A stretch of 26,398 nt of DNA, taken from NCBI GenBank assembly GCA_002385265.1, contig DGDD01000141.1, positions 1-26,398 on the forward strand, given 5' to 3'. The notes under the pieces are model-generated. The model searched no databases. It saw nothing but the letters and a program-made list of their open reading frames with translations, and was not told the origin of the DNA. Each line of letters opens with the position of its first letter. The stretch's first letter is position 1. A program made the position numbers and the translations under genes. Source of the stretch: Chitinophagaceae bacterium UBA3961 (lineage in GTDB: Bacteria; Bacteroidota; Bacteroidia; Chitinophagales; Chitinophagaceae). Below are positions 1 through 7,377 of this stretch, piece after piece.

Positions 1-2
1 AT

Positions 3-848
3 TGTATCAACGATCTTGAAGTGATGAAGGCACTTTTGAATGAAGTCATCACCTGGGCAAAATCACATGGCATGACTTCAATAATTGGTCCCTATGGCTT
101 TTCTGATAAAGACCCGCAGGGATACAAAACGGCCGGATTCGAAGTGCGATCCGTATTACTCACGCCTGCAAATCCGGAATACCTGCCACAGTTTTTACTT
201 CAATATGGTTTCCACCCTCATGTAAAAGCATTGAGTTATCACTTACCCATCCCCGAGCAATTACCAGGTATTTATAAAGCGGTTTGTGAACGCGCACAAA
301 AGCAAGGGTATTTCAAAACTCTGAAACTTACCTCTAAAAAGCAACTCAAGCCTTTTATTATTCCGGTACTTCATCTTGTGAACAAAACCTACAGCCATTT
401 ATTCGGATTTGTGGCCATGACCGATGAAGAGATTCATAAATTGGCAAAACAATATTTACCCATTCTTGATCCAACGTTGGTGAAAGTAGTAGTTGATCCT
501 AAACAAGAAGTGGTGGGCTTTGTGGTTTCAATGCCTGATATTTCCGAAGCACTACAAAAAGCTAAAGGCAAGCTTTTCCCCTTTGGGCTGTTCTACTTGC
601 TTAAGGCTTTAAAAACTTCAAAAAAGCTTGTATTACTGCTAGGTGCTGTAGAACCCGGTCTCAGAGGTCGAGGCGTAACCGCCCTTCTTGCTGATGCGCT
701 GCTAACTACTGCCAAAGAAAAAGGGATGACTGAAATCGATTCTCACGTAATTTTGGATTCCAATCAGTTGATGAAAGCAGAAGTCGTCAATTTAGGTGGG
801 TTTATCAACAAAGAATTTACCGTGTTTAAATTGGAATGGAACGCATGA
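3..848 (+). CDS. GNAT-like N-acetyltransferase family protein (5' truncated)
   Basis: The frame is open from the left edge of the window (first codons read CINDLEV), so the start lies upstream and about 281 residues are visible. The visible N-terminal part has the IIGPYGFSDKDPQG motif, which I associate with a Bacteroidota family of about 370-residue proteins with two GNAT-like halves. Near the C-terminus, VEPGLRGRGVTALLADALL resembles the acetyl-CoA pyrophosphate-binding loop (R/Q-x-x-G-x-G/A) of GNAT enzymes. No signal peptide or membrane segment is visible. The stop codon overlaps the start of the next gene (ATGA), so it is probably co-transcribed with tsaC. The substrate is unknown. The fold call is moderately sure; the biochemical activity is not shown. 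Confidence 0.7.
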   Translation, partial: CINDLEVMKALLNEVITWAKSHGMTSIIGPYGFSDKDPQGYKTAGFEVRSVLLTPANPEYLPQFLLQYGFHPHVKALSYHLPIPEQLPGIYKAVCERAQKQGYFKTLKLTSKKQLKPFIIPVLHLVNKTYSHLFGFVAMTDEEIHKLAKQYLPILDPTLVKVVVDPKQEVVGFVVSMPDISEALQKAKGKLFPFGLFYLLKALKTSKKLVLLLGAVEPGLRGRGVTALLADALLTTAKEKGMTEIDSHVILDSNQLMKAEVVNLGGFINKEFTVFKLEWNA

Positions 849-1414
849 GTTTGGAACAAGACATTGCAGCAGCAGTAAACACTTTGAGAGAAGGTGGGAT
901 AATTTTGTACCCCACCGATACTATTTGGGGCATTGGTTGCGACGCTACCAATGAAACAGCGGTAGCAAAAATATATGCACTTAAAAAGAGAGCAGAGTCT
1001 AAAAGCATGATCGTTTTGTTGGCAGATGAACGTTCACTCCTTCAATACATCGCAGCTCCCGATGTTCAGGTATTCGATTTTTTGGAAACTGTTTCCAAGC
1101 CTACGACCATTATTTATGACGGAGCTATTGGTTTAGCCGACAATGTGATCAATGCAGATGGGAGTATTGGCATTCGAATTTGCAAAGATGAGGTATGCAA
1201 GGCCATCATCAAGCGCCTTGGAAAACCCTTGGTGTCCACTTCTGCAAACATCTCAGGACAGGCTTCCCCGGCTTTTTATGCTGAAATTAGTGAGGATATA
1301 AAGCAGGGTGTAGATTATATCATGAACCACCGACAAAACGACACATCACCCAAACTTCCCTCTACCATCATTAAATGGGGTGATAATGGCGTTTATACAG
1401 TGATTCGTCCCTGA
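845..1414 (+). CDS. tsaC: L-threonylcarbamoyladenylate synthase (TsaC/YrdC/Sua5 family)
   Basis: This enzyme makes threonylcarbamoyl-AMP from threonine, bicarbonate and ATP. That is the first step of the t6A37 modification in ANN-decoding tRNAs, which the TsaD complex completes in the cytoplasm. The 189-residue protein has the YrdC core: PTDTIWGIGCDA near residues 23-34, the K-x-R-type KKRAESKSM substrate-binding stretch, and STSANISG in the C-terminal half. It is a short TsaC form without the extra C-terminal Sua5 domain. I chose ATG 845 because it gives an ATGA overlap with the upstream stop; an in-frame ATG at 836 is also possible and would add three residues. It is likely translationally coupled to the GNAT-like gene. 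The family call is secure. Confidence 0.93.
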   Translation: MSLEQDIAAAVNTLREGGIILYPTDTIWGIGCDATNETAVAKIYALKKRAESKSMIVLLADERSLLQYIAAPDVQVFDFLETVSKPTTIIYDGAIGLADNVINADGSIGIRICKDEVCKAIIKRLGKPLVSTSANISGQASPAFYAEISEDIKQGVDYIMNHRQNDTSPKLPSTIIKWGDNGVYTVIRP

Positions 1415-1421
1415 TAATTCG

Positions 1422-1429
1422 TAACTTTG
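1422..1429 (+). promoter_or_regulatory. Bacteroidota -7 box (TAACTTTG) of the GT9 gene
   Basis: TAACTTTG matches the Bacteroidota -7 consensus TAnnTTTG exactly and ends 6 bases before ATG 1436. The expected transcription start falls at or next to the start codon, implying a leaderless or nearly leaderless mRNA. I see no convincing -33 element. Confidence 0.6.
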
Positions 1430-1435
1430 CGGCGC

Positions 1436-2443
1436 ATGCAAAAGATACTGGTGATACAAACGGCTTTTATTGGCGACGTGGTTCTGGCAACCGCCGTTCT
1501 CGAAAAATTACACCTCGTTTACCCCGATGTGAAACTCGATTTCCTGGTTCGTAAAGGGAACGATGGATTGTTAAAAGGGCATCCTTTCATCAATGAACTG
1601 CTCGTTTGGGATAAAACAAAATCAAAATACCCACATCTCTGGCAAATGCTCAAAACCATTCGCCGCAATCGTTACGATGTAGTGGTAAATATTCAACGTT
1701 TTGCTGCCACCGGGTTTCTCACCACTTTTTCAGGAGCTAAAATGACCATCGGTTTCGATAAAAACCCTTGGAGTGTTTTCTTTTCCAAAAGAATCAAACA
1801 CGTCATCAGTACTCCCGATCAACCCTTGCACGAAGTAAACCGCAATCAATCACTCATCGAACCTTTAACGGGCGACTTAATCCCCGTAAAACCGCGATTG
1901 TATCCTACCGATACCGACTATGCGAGGGTTCAGTCGCTTCAATCAAACCCTTATATTGTAATTGCGCCGGCTTCAGTATGGTTTACCAAACAATACCCTG
2001 TTGCAAAATGGGTGGAATTGATTGACCAACTGCCTCGTGATTACAAAATATACATTATTGGCGCACCATCTGATAAATCACTCGCTGAAGCTATTTACAG
2101 CGGTGTTCAACAAAAAGACAAACTGCAATCGCTTTGCGGTGAATTGAGTTTGTTGCAGTCTGCAGCCTTACAAGAAAAAGCTGTAATGAATTATGTGAAC
2201 GATTCAGCTCCCATGCATTTCGCTTCGGCTTTGAATGCACCGGTTACCGCTGTTTATTGTTCTACCTTACCGTCCTTTGGTTTTGGTCCCTTGAGTGACC
2301 GGTCTTATGTGGTAGAAACTAAAGAAAGTTTAGACTGTAGACCCTGCGGGCTACACGGTCAGGCTTCCTGTCCTAAACAACATTTCAATTGCGCGAACAC
2401 CATTAAAGTAGCGCAATTACTGGAAACCCTTCAAGCGAGCTAG
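1436..2443 (+). CDS. Glycosyltransferase family 9 (heptosyltransferase-like)
   Basis: A 335-residue GT9 protein of the ADP-heptose:LPS heptosyltransferase type, expected to add a sugar to the lipopolysaccharide inner core on the cytoplasmic face of the inner membrane. The N-terminal half begins with ILVIQTAFIGDVVLATAVL, the GT9 pattern that starts the first Rossmann domain. The second domain has VNDSAPMHFASALNAPVTAVY, cited here in part, which is the donor-site motif containing the D-S-x-P-M-H core. A C-terminal cysteine cluster (DCRPCGLHGQASCP) is common in this family. ATG 1436 is preferred over the TTG at 1427 because the promoter -7 box overlaps 1427. The exact donor and acceptor cannot be read from sequence, so I give no waa symbol. 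It is followed 18 bases later by the CCA-adding enzyme. Confidence 0.85.
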   Translation: MQKILVIQTAFIGDVVLATAVLEKLHLVYPDVKLDFLVRKGNDGLLKGHPFINELLVWDKTKSKYPHLWQMLKTIRRNRYDVVVNIQRFAATGFLTTFSGAKMTIGFDKNPWSVFFSKRIKHVISTPDQPLHEVNRNQSLIEPLTGDLIPVKPRLYPTDTDYARVQSLQSNPYIVIAPASVWFTKQYPVAKWVELIDQLPRDYKIYIIGAPSDKSLAEAIYSGVQQKDKLQSLCGELSLLQSAALQEKAVMNYVNDSAPMHFASALNAPVTAVYCSTLPSFGFGPLSDRSYVVETKESLDCRPCGLHGQASCPKQHFNCANTIKVAQLLETLQAS

Positions 2444-2449
2444 TTTTTG

Positions 2450-2457
2450 TAATTTAG
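2450..2457 (+). promoter_or_regulatory. Probable -7 box (TAATTTAG) upstream of cca
   Basis: TAATTTAG is a near match to TAnnTTTG and lies 4 bases before the GTG start at 2462, the same geometry as at the GT9 and truB genes. It probably gives the cca gene its own, possibly leaderless, transcript. Confidence 0.4.
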
Positions 2458-2461
2458 ATCC

Positions 2462-3883
2462 GTGAACATCGAATACTCACATAAAGAAGCCTTTGTATTT
2501 AAAAAGATCGCCGCAGCCGCTGCTGAAATTGGCGTGCCTGCTTACATCATTGGTGGATTTGTGAGAGATAAAATCTTGGGCCGACCTACCAAAGATGCCG
2601 ACATCGTATGCGTAGGAGACGGCATTGCCCTAGCCCATGCCGTAGCGAAACGTTTTCAACCGGAACCAACCGTGGCTTTTTTTAAGCATTTTGGTACAGC
2701 TCAAATCAAAATCGACGATTGGGAAATTGAATTCGTAGGAGCAAGAAAAGAAAGCTACCGCCACGAATCACGCAATCCGGAAGTAGAACCCGGTACCATC
2801 GAAGACGATCAGAACCGCCGTGATTTTACCATCAATGCCATGGCCATTAGCTTGAATCAAGCCGATTATGGTACACTCATCGATCCATTCAATGGATTGG
2901 TAGACTTGAGCAATAAACTGATTCAAACTCCTCTGGATCCTCTCACTACATTCAGCGACGATCCTTTGCGCATGATGCGCGCCATTCGGTTTGCTTCTCA
3001 ATTGCAATTCACCATCGCTCCGGTTACCTTGCAAGCCATTCAAGACAATGCGCACCGAATTAAAATAATTACTCAAGAACGCATCACTGATGAGTTCAAT
3101 AAAATATTATTAAGCAAAAAGCCTTCTGTAGGCTTAGACCTGCTTTACAAAACCGGACTAATGAAATTGATCTTCCCGGCCATGGTCGATTTAGCCGGCG
3201 CTGAATACATCGATGGCCACGGTCATAAAGACAATTTCTACCATACTTTGCAAGTGGTCGATAATATTGCCCCCACCACCAATGATCTATGGTTGCGCTG
3301 GGCCGCCCTTCTTCACGACATAGGAAAGCCTGCAACCAAGCGTTTTGAAAACGGCCATGGGTGGACCTTTCACGGCCATGAAGTAGTAGGAGGAAGAATG
3401 GTTCCAAAGATCTTCACCAAATGGCGCCTTTCCTTGCATGAACCCATGCGCTTTGTGAGGAAAATGGTGGAGCTGCATTTGCGTCCAATTAGTTTGACAA
3501 AAGAAAATATCACAGATTCGGCTATACGAAGATTGCTTTTTGATGCGGGGGAAGATATTGAGAATTTGATGTTGCTTTGTGAAGCCGATATCACTTCTAA
3601 AAACAAGCAAAAGGTAAAACGCTATCTAGAAAATTTCGAGTTGGTCCGTCAACGATTGAAAGAAGTAGAGGAGAAGGATAAAATTCGGAACTGGCAACCA
3701 CCCATTACAGGCGAACTCATCATGGAAGTATTTGGACTTCCTCCTTCAAAACCCGTAGGCGATCTTAAAACCCGCATTCGCGAAGCCATCCTCGATGGTA
3801 TCATCTCCAATGACTACGACGCAGCCTACCAGTACATGTTGGAACAGGCAGCGAGTATGGGGTTGGAAAAGAAAAGGAATTAA
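2462..3883 (+). CDS. cca: CCA tRNA nucleotidyltransferase with HD domain
   Basis: This enzyme adds or repairs the 3'-terminal CCA of tRNAs using CTP and ATP. The 473-residue protein is a class II poly(A) polymerase/CCA head: GGFVRD at residues 31-36, the metal-binding D45-A-D47 pair, then RRDFTINAMA and the ERITDEFNKIL helix. A C-terminal HD phosphohydrolase domain carries FYHTL and LLHDIGKP, as in bacterial CCA enzymes with 2',3'-cyclic phosphodiesterase or phosphatase activity. The start is GTG, and no ATG in frame would keep the GGFVRD spacing. A bare poly(A) polymerase is an alternative, but family length and motifs favour a CCA enzyme in Bacteroidota. There is no clear terminator after it; a repeat-filled gap follows. 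Confidence 0.9.
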   Translation: MNIEYSHKEAFVFKKIAAAAAEIGVPAYIIGGFVRDKILGRPTKDADIVCVGDGIALAHAVAKRFQPEPTVAFFKHFGTAQIKIDDWEIEFVGARKESYRHESRNPEVEPGTIEDDQNRRDFTINAMAISLNQADYGTLIDPFNGLVDLSNKLIQTPLDPLTTFSDDPLRMMRAIRFASQLQFTIAPVTLQAIQDNAHRIKIITQERITDEFNKILLSKKPSVGLDLLYKTGLMKLIFPAMVDLAGAEYIDGHGHKDNFYHTLQVVDNIAPTTNDLWLRWAALLHDIGKPATKRFENGHGWTFHGHEVVGGRMVPKIFTKWRLSLHEPMRFVRKMVELHLRPISLTKENITDSAIRRLLFDAGEDIENLMLLCEADITSKNKQKVKRYLENFELVRQRLKEVEEKDKIRNWQPPITGELIMEVFGLPPSKPVGDLKTRIREAILDGIISNDYDAAYQYMLEQAASMGLEKKRN

Positions 3884-4149
3884 GAATTAAGAAGTAAGAA
3901 TTAATAATTGAACAGCCATAATACAGGAGGGAGGATGAGAGGAGACGAGGAAGGAGGAAATACAGAGAGCTGTCAACGCTGCGTTACCGCTGCGCACGCT
4001 GCGCCGCCGCGGTGAAAGAAAAAGATCGAGAGTCGGGAAGATGGAAAAGAGGACGAATGCAAAAAGACTATTCTTTGCGACTCCTTTGCGGGCTTTGCGC
4101 TCTTTGCGGTGAATACATCAAACATCGCAGCAGCGCAAAACTAAAAAAC
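3884..4149. repeat. Mosaic intergenic repeat block between convergent genes
   Basis: There is no credible gene here. The stretch is a patchwork of short repeats. First, 3881-3910 holds AT-rich TAAGAATTAATAATT-type units. Second, 3931-3952 holds a purine-rich unit (GAGGATGAGAGG then GAGGAA) that recurs on the opposite strand at 17928-17949 with one difference. Third, 3975-4017 has a GC-rich ACGCTGCG/CGCCGCGGT unit that recurs in shorter form at 26112-26144. Fourth, CTTTGCG occurs four times between 4073 and 4108. No T-run terminator hairpin is evident for cca or miaA. Confidence 0.7.
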
Positions 4150-5037
4150 TTATAACTCCCCACACTTCTCCAAAATCACTTCCCTCCCCCCAAACACATA
4201 CCCTTCCTTCCGAAACCAAGTCATCTGCCTTTTCGCATAATGCCTCGTATTTCGTTGAATCAACTCCACCGCTCTATCCAATGAAATGCTCCCATCCAGG
4301 TAATCAAAAATTTCAGCATAACCAACCGTATTCAACGCATTCAAATGCCGATAGGGCAGAAGAGAACGCACTTCTTCAACCAATCCTTGCTCCAACATAT
4401 TCAACACCCGTTGATTGATTCGTTCATACAGCAATTCCCGATCCATGTCTACACAAAACTTCACCACATCAAAATTCCGTTCAGCCTTTTGTTGTACTTG
4501 AAAACTTCGTATCGAATGACCGGTGCCTCTTTTCACTTCCAATGCCCTGAGCATCCTTTGCGGATTCTGAATCTCACCACTTGCATAGTATTCAGGATCT
4601 TCCTCTTTTAAGGTCAATTGCAGCCACTCCATTCCTTTTTCTTCATATGCTGCATTCAAATTCGAACGAATCTCAGGGTCGATTGCCGGTATTTGATCCA
4701 ATCCCTCCAAGAAAGCTTTTAGATAAAGTCCGGTGCCTCCAACAACAATCAATACTTTGTCTTTTTGGAATACTTCTTCGGTTACTTGCAAAGCATAGCG
4801 TTCATAAAAGGCTGCAGTAATTTCTTCTTCAATACTGTGAGAAGCTATAAAATAGTGAGGTGCGGCAGCCAATTCTTCAGCACTGGGCCTTGCCACTCCA
4901 ATAGAGAGTTCTTTATAACATTGCCTGGAATCGGCCGATAATATGGAACAATTAAAATGCCTCGCCAATTCAATCGACAAGGCAGTTTTTCCTACGGCCG
5001 TTGGGCCTGCTATTACAATACAAAGAGGCTTTTGCAT
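4150..5037 (-). CDS. miaA: tRNA dimethylallyltransferase MiaA
   Basis: MiaA transfers the dimethylallyl group to N6 of A37 in tRNAs reading UNN codons, the first step toward (ms2)i6A. The 295-residue protein has the P-loop GPTAVGKT at residues 11-18, the SADSRQ motif around 34-39, the IGVARP substrate segment, GGTGLYLKAFLEGLD, and the C-terminal QRNTRHYAKRQMTWFRK stretch. The start at 5037 gives MQKPLCIVIAGPTAVGKT, normal spacing for the family. The frame stays open further upstream into the preceding gene, but that extension has no family match. It starts 13 bases after the stop of the pRiA4b ORF-3-like gene, so the two are probably an operon. The call is secure. Confidence 0.95.
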   Translation of the reverse strand: MQKPLCIVIAGPTAVGKTALSIELARHFNCSILSADSRQCYKELSIGVARPSAEELAAAPHYFIASHSIEEEITAAFYERYALQVTEEVFQKDKVLIVVGGTGLYLKAFLEGLDQIPAIDPEIRSNLNAAYEEKGMEWLQLTLKEEDPEYYASGEIQNPQRMLRALEVKRGTGHSIRSFQVQQKAERNFDVVKFCVDMDRELLYERINQRVLNMLEQGLVEEVRSLLPYRHLNALNTVGYAEIFDYLDGSISLDRAVELIQRNTRHYAKRQMTWFRKEGYVFGGREVILEKCGEL

Positions 5038-5050
5038 AAGGCCTTCTTTC

Positions 5051-5614
5051 TTAAAATTCGTCTCCTGCTTCTTCCTCACCGGCAAATTCATCCGAATCTG
5101 ATTCCCCTTCTTCACCCTCCTCTCCAAATCCTTCAGCGCCGGCTGATAGATCGTATTTCTCTTCCATTTCAGCAAGTTTATCACCTACCAATCCTTTGGT
5201 TCCATATTGCGAAGGCGCAATGCCTTCTGAACGAACTACAGCGGGGAAATCAGTTCTACCGGAATCATCTTTTCCTACTTGAATCAATTCAACTAAGAAA
5301 GTCCAATTCTTAGCAAAATCATACACATATATAAACTTCTGGCTTGGAATCTTGATCTCTGTTCCAACAGGAGTATCCTCCATTAATAATGGTTCTACTT
5401 TGTATTGCTTATCGTATTTCGCCAAACTAATTTCTCTGCCACGCTGCCAATTGTCATTGCTTCTATAAAAAGTAGCCTGGTGTTTATTGTCGAACTCATA
5501 GGCTTTCAAAATAACAGCATGCAGTTCTGAAAACGACTGCGTATGCTTAATAGCCACGTCACGATAAATACTATCATCCTCTTCGAAATAAATGCGGAAT
5601 TTTAAAACAGCCAT
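5051..5614 (-). CDS. Plasmid pRiA4b ORF-3-like family protein with acidic tail
   Basis: A 187-residue soluble protein without signal peptide or membrane segment. It starts AVLKFRIYFEEDDSIYRDVAI and contains FSELHAVILKAYEFDNKHQATFY, a layout I recognise from the pRiA4b ORF-3-like family (PF07929): an RNase H-like or TIM-related beta sheet protein of unknown function, frequent in Bacteroidota. The last 35 or so residues are strongly acidic (runs of Glu, Asp, Gly) and are probably disordered. It is the first gene of a two-gene operon with miaA, spaced by 13 bases. A possible -7 box (TATCTTCG) lies about 20 bases upstream. The family assignment is from memory of the pattern; the function is unknown. 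Confidence 0.7.
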   Translation of the reverse strand: MAVLKFRIYFEEDDSIYRDVAIKHTQSFSELHAVILKAYEFDNKHQATFYRSNDNWQRGREISLAKYDKQYKVEPLLMEDTPVGTEIKIPSQKFIYVYDFAKNWTFLVELIQVGKDDSGRTDFPAVVRSEGIAPSQYGTKGLVGDKLAEMEEKYDLSAGAEGFGEEGEEGESDSDEFAGEEEAGDEF

Positions 5615-5634
5615 AAAGGTTATTTATTATACTA

Positions 5635-5642
5635 CGAAGATA
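5635..5642 (-). promoter_or_regulatory. Possible -7 box (TATCTTCG) of the ORF-3-like/miaA operon
   Basis: On the minus strand TATCTTCG differs from TAnnTTTG by one base and lies 20 bases before the start at 5614. It is a plausible but unproved promoter. Confidence 0.35.
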
Positions 5643-5673
5643 GGAAATTCACCCCGAACGCCTTCACCCCCCT

Positions 5674-5707
5674 AAAAACAAAACAGCCCCAACCGAGGTT
5701 GAGGCTG
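5674..5707 (-). terminator. Rho-independent terminator of the FadL-like gene
   Basis: On the minus strand an 11-bp stem with one mismatch (CAGCCTCAAC against GTTGGGGCTG, CTCG loop) is followed by TTTTGTTTTT. It lies 27 bases beyond the stop codon at 5734. Confidence 0.85.
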
Positions 5708-5733
5708 CTATCAAAGACTTTATTGATTGATTC

Positions 5734-7287
5734 CTAAAACTTCACACCCAAGGTCACCATCACATTACTTGCTCTGTCTCTCAAACTGGCAAAAGTATTC
5801 AATCGAGGAGGATCAACTCGATAAGGGAAATTGACATCTTTGGTTAAGCTATGTACATAAGTAAGGTCAATAAAAAATCCTTTGTTGCGATACCCTAATC
5901 CACCGCTAATGTTCATGCGATTGGCCTTGAGTTCTTTATCATCGTAAGGACTTCCAAAATACGCAAATCCTAAACGAGCCATGATCACCTTGAATTTCAA
6001 CTCACCACCCACTTTCACATTCAATGCTCCTTTGTAAGCAGCTTTTACAGCGTCGTTCACTGCTTTAAAATTACCGCCTGTTGAACCAGATTCATTTCCA
6101 CTGGCGGAAAATCTTGAAGAACCGTAGGTCACATACTCCACATCTGCAGTAATAAAACCCTGATGCTTTGTAACATCTTCTACCTCATTCAAAATATAGG
6201 TTCCACCCAGAATAAATCTCCAAGGGCTTGATAAGTCATATTTGGTTTGAGGATTTTCTCCATTGTACAGATCTTTTGAATTTACTGTAAATACTTTCAC
6301 TGAACCGGTAGCCGTATCTATATCAGTGGTCATGCTTGCAGTGATCTTCTCATCCAAAGTATATAAAGTAGGTGTGTGAACAGCCAATCCAAATCGCAAC
6401 CTTTCAATTGGTTTGAACATCATACCTAATTTTAAATTCACCCCAACACCTTTCGAAGTAAACGTTTCAGAATAAGTACTGTAAGCAAATTCATTGTTTC
6501 CTCTACCGTTGGCATCAGATTCTGTATAGGTAGCCGTTCTTTCATAATTCATAACAGGGATGCCTATTCCTAAACCTAGGTAAAACTTATCGTCCATATT
6601 GGTACCGTAGCCCAAGGCAAATTCAGTTACCCCACCTTTGGTGGTTGCCTTGTATTCTTGATTCACCGCACCGGCCATTTCCGCTCTTGAAATCACTTGC
6701 TTTTGACCCAAAACGGTCATCGTATCCACTAAATAAGTGTACAAAGCCATTTTAGTTAGCATCGAAACATTGGAACTGTTCAACGCCTGATCTATGGTTA
6801 GGTTTGAATTCGCAAATTCATTGGCCAAGGGTTCTGAAAAGGAACTATAGGTATTCAGACCTTTATAATAAGTAGTACCACCAAAATTCGCTGTTCTGTT
6901 CACGGTCAAGCTAATGGCCTTACTGGTCCATTTGCCGTTTCCCGTTTTGGCTCCTCCCAATGCAAATACAAAACCGCTTGTTCCCAGTCCAAAAGCTGTG
7001 CTATTCGAAGCCGTTGCATCCGTACCTCTGAAGCTCCCTTTGCTGCCTAATAAATTGATTCCGGGCGACAAAACAAACTCATTCGTTTTGTACAAACCAA
7101 TACCGGCAGGATTGATATGGGTAGCTGTAATTTCACCACCCAATCCGGCCATCGCTCCACCAATGGCCATGGTTCTGGCAGTACCGGATGGAAGTGACCA
7201 ACCCACTCTTAAGGCGTCTTCAGGTAATTGCGCTTTGGAAACCAGCGCTATAGTAAGAAAGGAAAATGTGTAAAGGATTCGTTTCAT
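5734..7287 (-). CDS. FadL/TodX (OMPP1)-like outer membrane transport protein
   Basis: A 517-residue secreted protein predicted to form a FadL-type beta-barrel in the outer membrane for uptake of hydrophobic substrates. The N-terminus MKRILYTFSFLTIALVSKAQ is a signal peptide ending in a typical A-Q cleavage site. The mature N-terminus carries TARTMAIGGAMAGLGG and then THINPAGIGLY; the N-P-A-G signature is characteristic of OMPP1/FadL proteins. The rest alternates aromatic and small residues, and the sequence ends in aromatic Phe (VTLGVKF), as outer membrane barrels often do. I chose the ATG at 7287, because the upstream in-frame start would put eight residues before the signal peptide. It is monocistronic between two terminators. 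The substrate is unknown. Confidence 0.85.
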   Translation of the reverse strand: MKRILYTFSFLTIALVSKAQLPEDALRVGWSLPSGTARTMAIGGAMAGLGGEITATHINPAGIGLYKTNEFVLSPGINLLGSKGSFRGTDATASNSTAFGLGTSGFVFALGGAKTGNGKWTSKAISLTVNRTANFGGTTYYKGLNTYSSFSEPLANEFANSNLTIDQALNSSNVSMLTKMALYTYLVDTMTVLGQKQVISRAEMAGAVNQEYKATTKGGVTEFALGYGTNMDDKFYLGLGIGIPVMNYERTATYTESDANGRGNNEFAYSTYSETFTSKGVGVNLKLGMMFKPIERLRFGLAVHTPTLYTLDEKITASMTTDIDTATGSVKVFTVNSKDLYNGENPQTKYDLSSPWRFILGGTYILNEVEDVTKHQGFITADVEYVTYGSSRFSASGNESGSTGGNFKAVNDAVKAAYKGALNVKVGGELKFKVIMARLGFAYFGSPYDDKELKANRMNISGGLGYRNKGFFIDLTYVHSLTKDVNFPYRVDPPRLNTFASLRDRASNVMVTLGVKF

Positions 7288-7312
7288 GACAATTTCTTTG
7301 AGTATAGGCACT

Positions 7313-7361
7313 AAAAAAGGAGAAACCGTTCAAGCGAACTCAAATTTCAGTTTCTCCTTTT
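7313..7361 (-). terminator. Rho-independent terminator of the Tyr/Gly-rich lipoprotein gene
   Basis: A perfect 12-bp stem AAAAGGAGAAAC / GTTTCTCCTTTT encloses a loop with a second small stem (GTTC AAGC GAAC) and, on the minus strand, ends in a run of T. It lies directly downstream of the stop at 7378. Confidence 0.85.
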
Positions 7362-7377
7362 CAGAGTAATTTATTGT

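Noticed and set aside
5038..5184. Longer miaA start reaching into the preceding gene
   Set aside because: These residues are an out-of-frame reading of the ORF-3-like gene, and the P-loop is already at the right distance from ATG 5037.
6914..7273. Open frame antisense to the FadL-like gene
   Set aside because: It is a shadow of a secure coding frame and has no ribosome-binding site or domain.
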